From contig NZ_WKJH01000018.1 of the NCBI RefSeq assembly GCF_009674825.1, positions 62,001 through 126,000 of the forward strand: a DNA stretch of 64,000 bases, written 5' to 3'. The position numbers and the translations under genes were made by a program. Below the pieces are notes generated by a model that was not told where the DNA came from, did not search any database, and worked only from the letters and a program-made list of their open reading frames with translations. This DNA comes from Maribacter luteus. GTDB lineage: Bacteria > Bacteroidota > Bacteroidia > Flavobacteriales > Flavobacteriaceae. Shown here in pieces: positions 30,101 through 38,289 of the stretch (position 1 is its first letter; every line of letters starts with the position of its first letter).

Positions 30101-30207
30101 TTTCCTGATACGGTTTGTTGCGACCATGCAACCACCGAACTAAAGACACAGAGAAGGGTTAAAACCCCACTCCAGAAATTACGGGAATTAGTTTTTTTTC
30201 TTTTCAT
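27166..30207 (-). CDS. SusC/RagA-family TonB-dependent oligosaccharide transporter
   Basis: A TonB-dependent outer-membrane transporter of 1013 residues from the ATG at 30207. I prefer this start over the upstream in-frame ATG at 30342, because it puts a normal signal peptide (VLTLLCVFSSVVAWSQ) at the N-terminus and leaves promoter B outside the gene. The mature protein begins with a carboxypeptidase-like beta domain (TVSGNVSADDGPLPGASV), then the plug domain (DLTGSVASVS, VLQGRAAGVQV, IRVRGGNSI, PLWVIDGI), then the 22-strand barrel ending in ITLGLNITF. It imports oligosaccharides into the periplasm with SusD and TonB. It is the first gene of the susCD operon. Confidence 0.97.
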   Translation of the reverse strand: MKRKKTNSRNFWSGVLTLLCVFSSVVAWSQQTVSGNVSADDGPLPGASVVIKGTTTGVSTDFDGNFTIQAEPQSVLVISYIGYAPKEVVVGTQTQINVLLQSSNELDEVVVIGYGTTTKSDLTGSVASVSSEEITQVPSSRVDQVLQGRAAGVQVTQVSGAPGAGTAIRVRGGNSITGSNEPLWVIDGIVVGTNFNLNNINANDIKSIEILKDASSIAIYGSRGANGVVLLTTKNGLGVGTGKPEVSVNVYTSMQMLPELPDLLSQAEQIAFTNESAEFRSAALPFPNDPSTYPDNDWVDLVTGPAPIYNADVSISGASENVNYYNSINYFNQEGIVKSTGIEKFIFRSNLDIKLSDNLKAGFRINYSRIKQDNGLTSFGGNAFGTLRTQPIYNEDGTYNGFNDVIGSPFSNPLANFELNTNETFTNNLLGTVYLEYKPAPAWTIRSTFSPEFNNTKQNRFNSSQLPGNLAIGVTDGGTASVRTVASTGWNNENTIQYQTDINENHSLTILGGASFQKVTTETTEAEAAGITSDATGFNNLSNSDPARSIVNSGYSGFQIASFFGRINYSYKDKYLLTLVGRTDGSSVFAEGNKYEFYPSIAGAWKISEEAFMQDQNLFKDLKLRASWGRSGNQAIGAYRTLGVLTEANTTLNGSEVPGLTLGRPSNPNLKWETTTSLDIALEASLFNGRLFTEFNYYQKETNDLLLDVTIPRQTGFTSQLQNVGALENKGWELLVNSTNISNDNFSWNSTITLSSNKNKILDLGGQEFIDVVVDPIIGSGNTRLIVGESVPVFTGVNYLGTWKSQEEIDASGLSSQVVGGARFEDLNGDNIISTEDNVVLGSPFPDLIFGFENSFSYKNFDFSFYFQGTTGNEVYNLRMRNHYFNRGETVKFGDLRDRWTVENPTSDIPRAGGDSVTNTPSNSEYVEDGSHIRLKTARMAYNFPIEKMGLDGIKNATVYVSGSNLLLFSKTRLIEPEASNFGRSGLGNIAQGYLNGEYPNPRVITLGLNITF

Positions 30208-30235
30208 AAGTTGATTGTTTTGTGAGTTGATTTTA

Positions 30236-30280
30236 TGAATATACTTTGTGAATCTTTTAACACTATCCTGTCCTATCCTG
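30236..30280 (-). promoter_or_regulatory. PUL promoter B: CAGNA-repeat element plus -7-like box (susC)
   Basis: The minus strand reads CAGGATAGGACAGGAT at 30280-30265. It belongs to a perfect 10-bp tandem duplication (GGACAGGATA twice, 30264-30283). The box TATATTCA lies at 30243-30236, again exactly 21 bases away. The susC ATG is at 30207, giving a leader of roughly 25 bases. The element resembles those of promoters A, C and D. Confidence 0.6.
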
Positions 30281-30904
30281 TCCTTTTTTGTGTCAATTGA
30301 CAAAAAAAACCTGATTTGCTTAATGTTTATAGGGGTTGGCAAATGATATTAAAATCACAAAAAAATAACTATTAAATTGTTTTTATATCAATTATATGGT
30401 TAAAAAATACAATATACAACAAATGGAGATTTGATTTATTTTAGGTTATGAGAGTTGTTTTTAATAAGGAAATGATATCCAATACATCCTCAAATTGGAA
30501 AGAATTTTTTATAATAAATAGATGTGATTTATAAAAATCGATCTCTAATCATTTCGTGGTAAGACTGAAGAGTCGGCACTATGTTGGCCCGTATTGCAAT
30601 TATGAATGTTCTAATCTATTCTGATAAAATAATTAAGATTTCTATTGGTACAAATAGAAAAAGTATTGATTTGTTCAACAATTCATTACTTCTTTGATTA
30701 AATGCAAAAAAGTAGATTGAAAGGCAGTAATTGGTAGGTGTAAATTGTGAGGTAATGCTGTTGTGACTCGTTTATAGTCCCTCTTGTTTATTTTTAATAT
30801 TTACAGCTTAATTGCCTTTAGTAAAAACAGGTTTATATATTCCGATCAAGGGGTTGTTTATATGTTTCGTAATCCTGTTAAATGAATGTTCAGGGGGTGC
30901 TCTC

Positions 30905-30931
30905 ATTGTTGATTACATTGTAATCAACAAT
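30905..30931. repeat. Perfect dyad, 12-bp arms
   Basis: ATTGTTGATTAC (30905-30916) and GTAATCAACAAT (30920-30931) are exact reverse complements with a 3-nt centre. It lies 90 bp after the sulfatase stop at 31021. No T-tract follows in either direction, so it is either a weak terminator for the minus-strand operon or a dimer-binding operator. Confidence 0.6.
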
Positions 30932-31020
30932 TCATTTGTACACTTAGCAATCGTAACTGGGTATATTTCAACACTAAAATGCCATTACTATGTGATATTT
31001 TAAATTACTATAATAACGAA

Positions 31021-32535
31021 CTAGTGGTCTGCTCCAATTACCTTGACAGGCCTATTAATAGTTCCATTTGTTCTTGCTTTTTGTTCTACATAATAAGGTT
31101 GAAATGTATAGGATGAATTTTGATCCCAGTGGGCATTTGTCTTTGGCAAAAATTCTTTAAGCCTGGCTATTTCTTCCTTATATTGGGGTTTCCTGGCGAG
31201 ATTCGTAAATTCATTTGGGTCGGTTTTATGATCGTATAGTTCTTCACCACCATCTTCATATCGAATGTATCTGTAACGATCGGACTTAATGGTGTGGTTT
31301 TTCATTCCGAAGGTCGTAATGGCAACTGAAGGTTCTTCTTCAGTTTCACCCATCATGAGCGGTACTAAACTTTTACCTTCGTTTCTTTCATAAGCGGGAA
31401 GACCACAAAGTTCTAGAAGCGTTGGGTAAATAGATAATAATTCGGCCGGCTTGTCAACTATCTTCCCTTTTGGTAGATTGGGTGCATCGAAAATAAGAGG
31501 TGTTTTGGTAGCGGGATCCCAAAGGGCATGCTTGGCAAACGTACCTTTTTCACCTAACCGGTAGCCATGATCAGACCATAAGACAATGACGGTATTATCG
31601 GCATATTCACTATTTTCAAGAGCGTTTAACAATCGGCCTATTTCATTGTCAACAAAACTGATACATGCCAAGTAGGCTTGAATGATCTTAGGCCATTCCC
31701 CGCTTTTAATGGCCCATTCGGTAGATGGCATCATGGGAAGGTCGTTTATCTTTAGCGCAATCGGAGGAACGTCATTGAGGTCATCTGCCCTATAAGGTAT
31801 TGTTTCAATACTGTCCAACGGATACATGTCGAACCATTTTTGTGGCACATATAAGGGTACATGTACCCGTAAAAAGCCTACCCCCATAAAGAAAGGTTTA
31901 TCTTGTTTCCTATTCAGTCGTTCCATCGCCCAATCTACCGATTGATGATCCGGCATTAACGAATCAGCTTCAGGAAAAGCACCCCAATCGGTACTTGTTC
32001 TTCCGTATTTTTTTCTGTCAGATGTACCAAAACCATCCCAAACAAAACGTTCTGGAGGGTAAGGTCCAAAACCTTTTACCCGGCCGCCCGATTCATCGAA
32101 AACACCATCTGGAGCATGGTTGTGGAACAATTTTCCAATGCCCATGGTATGATATCCGTTTTGTTTAAAGTATTCAGGGAGCATGACAATATCCTTGGTT
32201 GCCGGATTCCCTGAACGTATATTATTGTCGTGAACCATACCATAGATACCGGTTGTAGAAGGTCTTAAACCTGTCATTAAAGAAGCTCTTGAAGGTCCGC
32301 ACAAAGGAGCTTGGCAATGCGCATCGGAAAACACCACCCCATTTGAAATTAATCTGTCTATGTTCGGTGTTTTAGCAGGTCCGTCAAGTCCTCCAATCAT
32401 CATATTCAGGTCATCTACAGCTAAAAAAAGTACATTGGGATGTTCTGTTTTTTTTGGTATTGATTTTTCTTTTTTTTCAGCACATGCAAGTAGGAGTATA
32501 CTTAGTGTGATTATTATGTAGTATTTTGTTTTCAT
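31021..32535 (-). CDS. S1-type sulfatase lipoprotein, iduronate-2-sulfatase-like
   Basis: A 504-residue lipoprotein (LLLAC, Cys 18). It begins HPNVLFLAVDDLNMMIGGL, then carries the active-site motif CGPSR (Cys 79) and, later, LWSDHGYRLGEKGTFAKHALWD. The VDDLN start and the CGPSR motif are typical of the iduronate-2-sulfatase-like group (S1_7). In an ulvan-type polymer such an enzyme could act on a sulfated terminal sugar, which is inferred. It is separated from the GH2 gene by 459 bp that hold gene remnants, and I see no copy of the shared promoter element there. It may be read through from the upstream operon or have its own promoter. Confidence 0.92.
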   Translation of the reverse strand: MKTKYYIIITLSILLLACAEKKEKSIPKKTEHPNVLFLAVDDLNMMIGGLDGPAKTPNIDRLISNGVVFSDAHCQAPLCGPSRASLMTGLRPSTTGIYGMVHDNNIRSGNPATKDIVMLPEYFKQNGYHTMGIGKLFHNHAPDGVFDESGGRVKGFGPYPPERFVWDGFGTSDRKKYGRTSTDWGAFPEADSLMPDHQSVDWAMERLNRKQDKPFFMGVGFLRVHVPLYVPQKWFDMYPLDSIETIPYRADDLNDVPPIALKINDLPMMPSTEWAIKSGEWPKIIQAYLACISFVDNEIGRLLNALENSEYADNTVIVLWSDHGYRLGEKGTFAKHALWDPATKTPLIFDAPNLPKGKIVDKPAELLSIYPTLLELCGLPAYERNEGKSLVPLMMGETEEEPSVAITTFGMKNHTIKSDRYRYIRYEDGGEELYDHKTDPNEFTNLARKPQYKEEIARLKEFLPKTNAHWDQNSSYTFQPYYVEQKARTNGTINRPVKVIGADH

Positions 32536-32994
32536 CTCCCTATTTAGGATTTCGGTTGTTTACTTTATTATTATATGGTGTTGAAAAAGTCATTATTTAC
32601 TTCAGCATGGTTATTTGGTGATCTAGATTGATCTTATGGGTTTTCATCTGTATTAACATAGATGACTTTTAATTGATTCACTAAAAAAGTTCCTAATCAA
32701 TTTCAATACACCATATAGTTGTATTTACTGCTATTATGTATTTTCATTCGTTCAACGGCTTGCAACACTTCTTTTTTCAGAACTTGACTGTTATGGCTTA
32801 CCAAATAGATTGTATTCATAGCTTGGGTCTGGGCAAATTTCCGATTTGTTCTTTTTGCACCATTCTTCTCTTGATAGAGCTCCTATCCAGTCGGTGATAC
32901 CATGTATGGCCGTAAATTGCCCAGTCATTAATATAATAGTTGTTTGGCCATTTTAAAGGTCATCTTACTTTGACGATTGTTAATAAGGTTATGC
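32536..32994. other. Intergenic region with decayed coding remnants
   Basis: This 459-bp gap separates the GH2 gene from the downstream sulfatase. Its upstream part (32703-32961) carries two minus-strand protein-like fragments in different frames, described separately. Its downstream part (32536-32700) is AT-rich with no recognised motif. Confidence 0.6.
32703..32961 (-). pseudogene. Remnant of a frameshifted gene, family not recognised
   Basis: On the minus strand, 32961-32816 encodes a fragment with YYINDWAIYGHTWYHRLD and then stops. In an overlapping second frame, 32861-32703 encodes KRTNRKFAQTQAMNTIYLVS and then KKEVLQAVERMK, ending in a stop after YNYMVY. Both pieces have normal protein composition but no start, and together are far shorter than any PUL enzyme. 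I read them as the 3' end of a former gene broken by frameshift and deletion between the GH2 and sulfatase genes. I cannot name the family. Chance open frames remain possible. Confidence 0.4.
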
Positions 32995-35469
32995 TCATTG
33001 TTTTACGGTCAATGCATTTAATTCAACCGTTTTTGGCGTAAGCCCCTCCGAATAGGCTTCGACCTTAATGTTTCCTTCTTCTAACTTACTTTGTAGTATC
33101 AGTAAACATTTGCCATTGAATACCTTTCGTTCATTAATCTTGGTTGAAGCCAAGTCCAACGGATCTCCATTGTCAACACCGATATTCTCAGCCGGCCCGG
33201 TTATCTTAAAATGAATTAAATTGTTTGCATTGGGTACAAGATTGCCATCTTTATCGATTATGTTGACTTCTAAGTGTATACAACTTTCGCCGTCGGCGTT
33301 CATAGTTTCCTTATCTGCCAGAATTTGAATTTTAGCCGGTTTTGAAGCTGTATTTACAATTTTTTCACTTACTACTTTGCCGTCTGTTCTGGCAATCGCC
33401 TTTATTGTTCCTGCCTCGTAAGGTACATTCCAAGAGAGATTCATTTGCCCTTCATTACGCTTTGTACCGAACGATTCACCATTAAGGAAAAGCTCTACTT
33501 CTTCGGCATTGGAATATGTCCATACAGGGATAACTTTCCCTTCCTTTCCTGGCCATGTCCAATGTGGCAAAATATGTACCATCGGTTCATTCGTCCACTG
33601 GCTTTTGTAGAAATAATAATGGTCTTTTGGGAAACCACATAGATCAATGATTCCGAAATTGTGAAAACGGGCCGGCCAACCATTTATGGCTTCACCTAAA
33701 TAATCATAACCTGTCCATCTAAATTCCCCTGCTACATAGTCTATACTATCTGTTCTTCTCCAAGAATCCCGGGCACTTATTCGAACACTTGAATTATCAT
33801 AAGAGGAGTTATAAAAATTTGAGAATTCAGGAAAAACCTCTTCCTGTGTTAAATCCGGTACTGCAATACCTTGCTTAGGTGACCTCATCACCGTTTTGGT
33901 TTTATATACCCCTCTGGTTTGAAACGAATGGGGAATCTCCGTAGCAATGAACTTTCTATTAGGATAAGTTATTTTGTCCTTTTCATAAAAAACGGACCCA
34001 CCACCACCGTTGTAACCTGTAACATCGAGCATGGAAGCGAAACCGGAGTCGTTGGCCAAATGTATGAAGCAACAGCCTGCGGTCACAGGTCTTGTATTAT
34101 CCAATTTATGAACGGTTTTCATTAATGGCTTTAACCGTTTTGGTCCCTCGGGGTAACATTGATCTGGAATTTCATTACCGACACTCCACATAATAATACT
34201 TGGGTGGTTTCTGTCGCGAAGTATAATATCCTTTAAATCTTGTTGTGCCCATTGTTCAAAATGTTCATGATAACCATGCTTTACCTTACCTTCATTTTTA
34301 TAATCAACCCATGGCCAGGAGGCAATCCATTCATCAAAAACCTCATCCATTACCAAAAAGCCCATTTCATCACAAAGTTTGTAAAACTCTGGAGCAAATG
34401 GGTTATGTGCCGTACGGATGGCATTACACCCCATATCTTTCAGGATCTTAAGTCTACGGTGAAGTACATCTTCGGGTACGGCCGCGCCGACCGGTCCTGC
34501 GTCATGATGGTTGTTAACGCCTTTAATTTTGATGTTTTTTCCGTTTAACCAGAAACCGGTTTCAACTTCAAACTTAATATCCCTGATACCAAATTTGGTT
34601 TTATAGGTGTCAAGTACAATATTGTCTTTTGTGATCTTGGTCATTAAAGTATATTGAATCGGTGATTCCGTTGACCATAAATCTGGGTTCTTAACATCAA
34701 TTTTTTGATTTATTATCTTTTGGGCGTTTTTCAGTACATATTGATCTACCGTGCTTTCCGATACCTTTTCTCCCTTAGGATTGTATATTTCATTAATGAT
34801 TTGAACCTTTTCATCTGTTGGTAATGTATTGTCTAAAGTGGTTTCTATATGTATTTCTGCGGAATCATCGGTAATATTACGGGCTATAATGTATGTACCG
34901 TTTTCGGCAACTGCAATTTTGTTTTTCACATTCAACCAGATATTACGGTAAATTCCACAGCCTGTATACCAACGGCTATTCGGTTGAGCAGAATTATCTG
35001 CGCGTACGGTTAATTCATTGTTCCTTTCATTTAAATATGGGGTTAGGTCATAAGTGAAACCAACATACCCATTAGGACGTTTCCCTAGTGATTTGCCATT
35101 GATCCATACTTCACTATTACTCATTACCCCATCGAAAGTTATCAAAACCCGTTTGTTTTTCCATGTTTTTTCAAAAGCAAAGTTTTTTCTGTAATAACCT
35201 ATGCCACCGGGATAAAATCCACCTTGGGGTCCAGAAGGGTTATCTCGATTGATTTCCCCTTCAATACTCCAATCATGTGGAATTTTAACCTTGTCCCAAC
35301 TAGAATCATCGAAATCAGGTTGTGAGGCCGATTTTTCATCGATCAGCTTAAAACTCCAATCGGTATTGAATTTTATATTACGCAAGGAAATGAATTCCTT
35401 TTCGTTATGTGTATTACAATTGGTGAATAGTGTGATCGTTAATATGAACCAGATAAATTTTTTCCCCAT
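32995..35469 (-). CDS. GH2 beta-glycosidase lipoprotein (beta-galactosidase/beta-glucuronidase family)
   Basis: An 824-residue lipoprotein (FTNC, Cys 18). Domain order: sugar-binding N domain (FNTDWSFKLID, WDKVKIPHDWS, RRNF-like strand), immunoglobulin-like domain, TIM barrel with RTAHNPFAPEFYKLCDEMG, the acid/base loop IIMWSVGNE (Glu 433) and the nucleophile strand FIATEIPHSF (Glu 511), then DUF4982- and invasin-like C-terminal beta domains (ADGESCIHLEVNIIDKDGN). GH2 enzymes remove beta-linked galactose, glucuronate or mannose. Here a beta-glucuronidase or galactosidase role is equally possible. Its start lies directly against the stop of the upstream GH78 gene, so the two are co-transcribed. 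Confidence 0.95.
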   Translation of the reverse strand: MGKKFIWFILTITLFTNCNTHNEKEFISLRNIKFNTDWSFKLIDEKSASQPDFDDSSWDKVKIPHDWSIEGEINRDNPSGPQGGFYPGGIGYYRKNFAFEKTWKNKRVLITFDGVMSNSEVWINGKSLGKRPNGYVGFTYDLTPYLNERNNELTVRADNSAQPNSRWYTGCGIYRNIWLNVKNKIAVAENGTYIIARNITDDSAEIHIETTLDNTLPTDEKVQIINEIYNPKGEKVSESTVDQYVLKNAQKIINQKIDVKNPDLWSTESPIQYTLMTKITKDNIVLDTYKTKFGIRDIKFEVETGFWLNGKNIKIKGVNNHHDAGPVGAAVPEDVLHRRLKILKDMGCNAIRTAHNPFAPEFYKLCDEMGFLVMDEVFDEWIASWPWVDYKNEGKVKHGYHEHFEQWAQQDLKDIILRDRNHPSIIMWSVGNEIPDQCYPEGPKRLKPLMKTVHKLDNTRPVTAGCCFIHLANDSGFASMLDVTGYNGGGGSVFYEKDKITYPNRKFIATEIPHSFQTRGVYKTKTVMRSPKQGIAVPDLTQEEVFPEFSNFYNSSYDNSSVRISARDSWRRTDSIDYVAGEFRWTGYDYLGEAINGWPARFHNFGIIDLCGFPKDHYYFYKSQWTNEPMVHILPHWTWPGKEGKVIPVWTYSNAEEVELFLNGESFGTKRNEGQMNLSWNVPYEAGTIKAIARTDGKVVSEKIVNTASKPAKIQILADKETMNADGESCIHLEVNIIDKDGNLVPNANNLIHFKITGPAENIGVDNGDPLDLASTKINERKVFNGKCLLILQSKLEEGNIKVEAYSEGLTPKTVELNALTVKQ

Positions 35470-38265
35470 TTAATTTAAATTTGATTTAAAACTGTAGGTT
35501 CCGGGTCGCACCAAAACTTCAAAAGAACCTTCTTGCGAATCCATCATTCTTATGTTCTGATAGTCTTTAATGTTACCACCATTGACTTTTATTTCTTTTT
35601 CTGTATTCCCAGGAATATTGATTATTGCCGTGGTATTTGGAGGAACGGTAACATTCAAATAAAATGAACCATTTTCTTTTTTCCATGCAGAACTTATTTT
35701 TCCATAAGGGGAGTGGTAGCTAGCTTCAGCCGATGTAAGAGGTCCTCCTGGAATTGGGGCAATTCTAATGCTTTTATAGCCAGGTTCCAAAGGAGCTATT
35801 CCTGCAATTCTTTCATACATCCATTGGCCTATGGCACCATAAGCATAATGATTCAGGCTATTCATACTTTGCGGGTTGTAACCTTCTTCCTTATTATAGC
35901 TATTCCAGCGTTCCCACATGGTGGTCGCTCCTTGATTGATAGAATAAAACCAAGACGGATAGGTTTCTTTGAACAAAATTTTATACATTAAATCAATCTC
36001 ACCCATATCATCCAAAACCTTGGGTAAAATTGGTGTTCCTAAAAACCCTGTTCCTAAATGATAATCCGCCTTCTTAATTTCTTCAAGCAAATGGTTTTGC
36101 GCTTTTATTTTGGATTCTGGTTTAAATAAATCGAAATATATACCTAGTAAATAACTTGTTTGAGTTTGCTTGTCTTGTTTAAACCTAGCGTTTTCGTCAA
36201 AAAATTCATTTTCAAAAGCGTTAGCAACAGCTTTATACAAATTTTTATACTCTTTTTCGTCATCCGTTTTACCTAAAACACCTGCAATTTTAGATATTAA
36301 ATGCGCCGAATGCGCAAAATAAGCGGTATTAATTAATTCCTTTGGTGTATCACCTCTATTTCCCTTTTTTAAACTTTTAGAAGGATAAGGTTGCAACCAA
36401 TCTCCAAAAGAATGCATTATCGGTATATAGGGTTTCTTTTTAACTTTAGATTCATAGTATCCAACCCATTTTTTTGCAGATTCATAACTATCTTCAAGTA
36501 CCGTAACATCTCCCGTAATATTATAAATATCCCATGGAATAATAACACAGGCATCACCCCAACCTGAACTGGCATTATTATTTTGAAGCACATCAGGAAC
36601 AATGAATGGTATTAAACCATTTTCATGTTCGGATTGGGTTTCGCGCATACTTTGTAGCCATGCTGTCCAGAAAGCATGTGTATTATAATTGAACATAGCG
36701 GTAGGCGAAATAACTTGTGCATCTCCTGTCCATCCCAAACGTTCGTCGCGTTGTGGGCAATCTGTGGGGACATCAAAAAAGTTGTCACGCAAACCCCAAG
36801 TAATATTGCTTTGGAGTTGATTTAATTTTTTATGTGATGATGTAAACGTTCCATTTACCTTGAAATTTGAATGTTGCACAAGGCCCTGTACCCAATCTGA
36901 GCTTGGTTTGGCATTTTGGTCAAATCCCCTTAATTCTACAAATTGAAATCCGTGGAAGGTAAACTTTGGTGTATATTCTGCAATACCGTCTTTAGCAGCG
37001 ATATAATAATCGGTTGATCGTGCAGAACGATAATTGGTAGTGTAAAAAGTACCATCTGAAAGTAACATTTCAGAAAAACGGATTTTCAGGGTGTCCCCTT
37101 TTTTCATCGGGACCTTTAACTTGGGCACCCCTACCATGTTCTGCCCTAAATTGAAAATTGCCGAGTTATTGTCTACTGATACAATAGTCACATCATCTAT
37201 GATCGTTTTTTGTTTTACCGTATTATGGCGTTTAGGTTCTAATTTGACGGAGTCCATGATAGCTTCGGTTTCAACACTTTTCCAATCTTTGTCGTTAAAA
37301 GAGGTCTTTGTCCAATCCGGCATTTCAAGATTAGCGTCATATACTTCACCATCATAGATGCCGGCCAATCGGATGGGGCCGTTGGCCGTACCTTTCCAAC
37401 TTTTATCGGAGACTATGATTTTCTTTGAGCCATCTATTGATTCTAGCTCTAATTGACATAAAATTTTAGGCGAAGCCAAATTATCATAAAGAGCCTTTCC
37501 TCTGCTGATTCTCCCAGAGTGCCAACCAGAAGCTAATTCTACGGCTAAGGTATTCTGACCTGATTCTATTAAATCGGTAACATCATAGGTGATGGTCTCA
37601 ATGCGTTTGTCATAGGGGGTCCATCCCGGTGGTATAACGTCATTACTCACATCGTTGCCATTTAAATGAACATCAAAAACACCTTTTGCCGTAATGTACA
37701 ATCTGGCTGAGGTGATATCAGTAGTTAATTCAAATACCTTTCGCAAATATTGAGGTCTATGCATTAAAAATTCCCGTACCCCTTTGATGCTGTCTTTTGC
37801 AGTATTGATTCCTATCCAGTGGGCTTTCCAATCATTATTCTTTAAAAGTCCCAATTCAAAATTTGCTATCTCGCTCCATTCCGATGGTTGTTCTTGGGAA
37901 TCCCAATACTTAACCTGCCAGTATACTTTCTGTCTTGAAACCAAATTTGGACCTTCATATTTAATGAATATGGAATGGTCAGATATTATTTTTCCGCTTT
38001 TCCATACATCAGGATTGTTTGGTAAAAGGTCGGGGGAACTTGCAGCAACAATGGAATAGGCAGTTTGTGATTTTATGTTTTCTGGAAGCTTCCAAGAAAA
38101 AGTCGGAGTAGCATCATAAAACCCTTTTGGGTTTTCAAAACCCTCACTGACCGTTAATTCAAATGGGGACAAGTTTTTATTTTCCTGCTTACAAGAAAAA
38201 ATGCCTAAACATAAAAGTAGTAATAAGTGCTTTTTTGTAAAGTAAAGAAAAGAAACCTGTTTCAT
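35470..38265 (-). CDS. GH78 alpha-L-rhamnosidase lipoprotein
   Basis: A 931-residue GH78 enzyme with a lipoprotein signal (IFSC, Cys 25). It has the same domain order as the enzyme at 18,881 but is clearly a different paralogue: N-terminal fibronectin-like domain (PTFSWKLPE, VYWQVKYWDS), beta domains (FDVHLNGNDV, ELASGWHSGR, HGFQFVELRG), barrel with VPTDCPQRDERLGWTGDA (general acid Glu 508) and TTMWERWN (base), and a C-terminal beta domain. It removes terminal alpha-L-rhamnose. The presence of three GH78 modules in one PUL suggests rhamnose in several linkage or sulfation contexts. It lies 24 bp after the 639-residue gene. Confidence 0.95.
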   Translation of the reverse strand: MKQVSFLYFTKKHLLLLLCLGIFSCKQENKNLSPFELTVSEGFENPKGFYDATPTFSWKLPENIKSQTAYSIVAASSPDLLPNNPDVWKSGKIISDHSIFIKYEGPNLVSRQKVYWQVKYWDSQEQPSEWSEIANFELGLLKNNDWKAHWIGINTAKDSIKGVREFLMHRPQYLRKVFELTTDITSARLYITAKGVFDVHLNGNDVSNDVIPPGWTPYDKRIETITYDVTDLIESGQNTLAVELASGWHSGRISRGKALYDNLASPKILCQLELESIDGSKKIIVSDKSWKGTANGPIRLAGIYDGEVYDANLEMPDWTKTSFNDKDWKSVETEAIMDSVKLEPKRHNTVKQKTIIDDVTIVSVDNNSAIFNLGQNMVGVPKLKVPMKKGDTLKIRFSEMLLSDGTFYTTNYRSARSTDYYIAAKDGIAEYTPKFTFHGFQFVELRGFDQNAKPSSDWVQGLVQHSNFKVNGTFTSSHKKLNQLQSNITWGLRDNFFDVPTDCPQRDERLGWTGDAQVISPTAMFNYNTHAFWTAWLQSMRETQSEHENGLIPFIVPDVLQNNNASSGWGDACVIIPWDIYNITGDVTVLEDSYESAKKWVGYYESKVKKKPYIPIMHSFGDWLQPYPSKSLKKGNRGDTPKELINTAYFAHSAHLISKIAGVLGKTDDEKEYKNLYKAVANAFENEFFDENARFKQDKQTQTSYLLGIYFDLFKPESKIKAQNHLLEEIKKADYHLGTGFLGTPILPKVLDDMGEIDLMYKILFKETYPSWFYSINQGATTMWERWNSYNKEEGYNPQSMNSLNHYAYGAIGQWMYERIAGIAPLEPGYKSIRIAPIPGGPLTSAEASYHSPYGKISSAWKKENGSFYLNVTVPPNTTAIINIPGNTEKEIKVNGGNIKDYQNIRMMDSQEGSFEVLVRPGTYSFKSNLN

Positions 38266-38289
38266 TTGTCTGGATTTAGAAATAAATTT

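Larger units (their letters stand above)
30208..31020. other. Intergenic region between susC and the S1_7-like sulfatase gene
   Basis: This 813-bp AT-rich gap lies upstream of susC. It contains promoter B next to susC and a 12-bp-arm palindrome at 30905-30931 near the end of the upstream sulfatase gene. No convincing protein or RNA gene was seen in the remaining sequence. Confidence 0.7.

Noticed and set aside
30208-30342. Longer SusC start at 30342
   Set aside because: It would place promoter B and a polar, non-signal sequence inside the coding region; the ATG at 30207 gives a standard signal peptide.
30865-30885. A further ATCCTGT match near 30,870 as a fifth PUL element
   Set aside because: Only the first seven bases agree; the following CTG repeats are missing.
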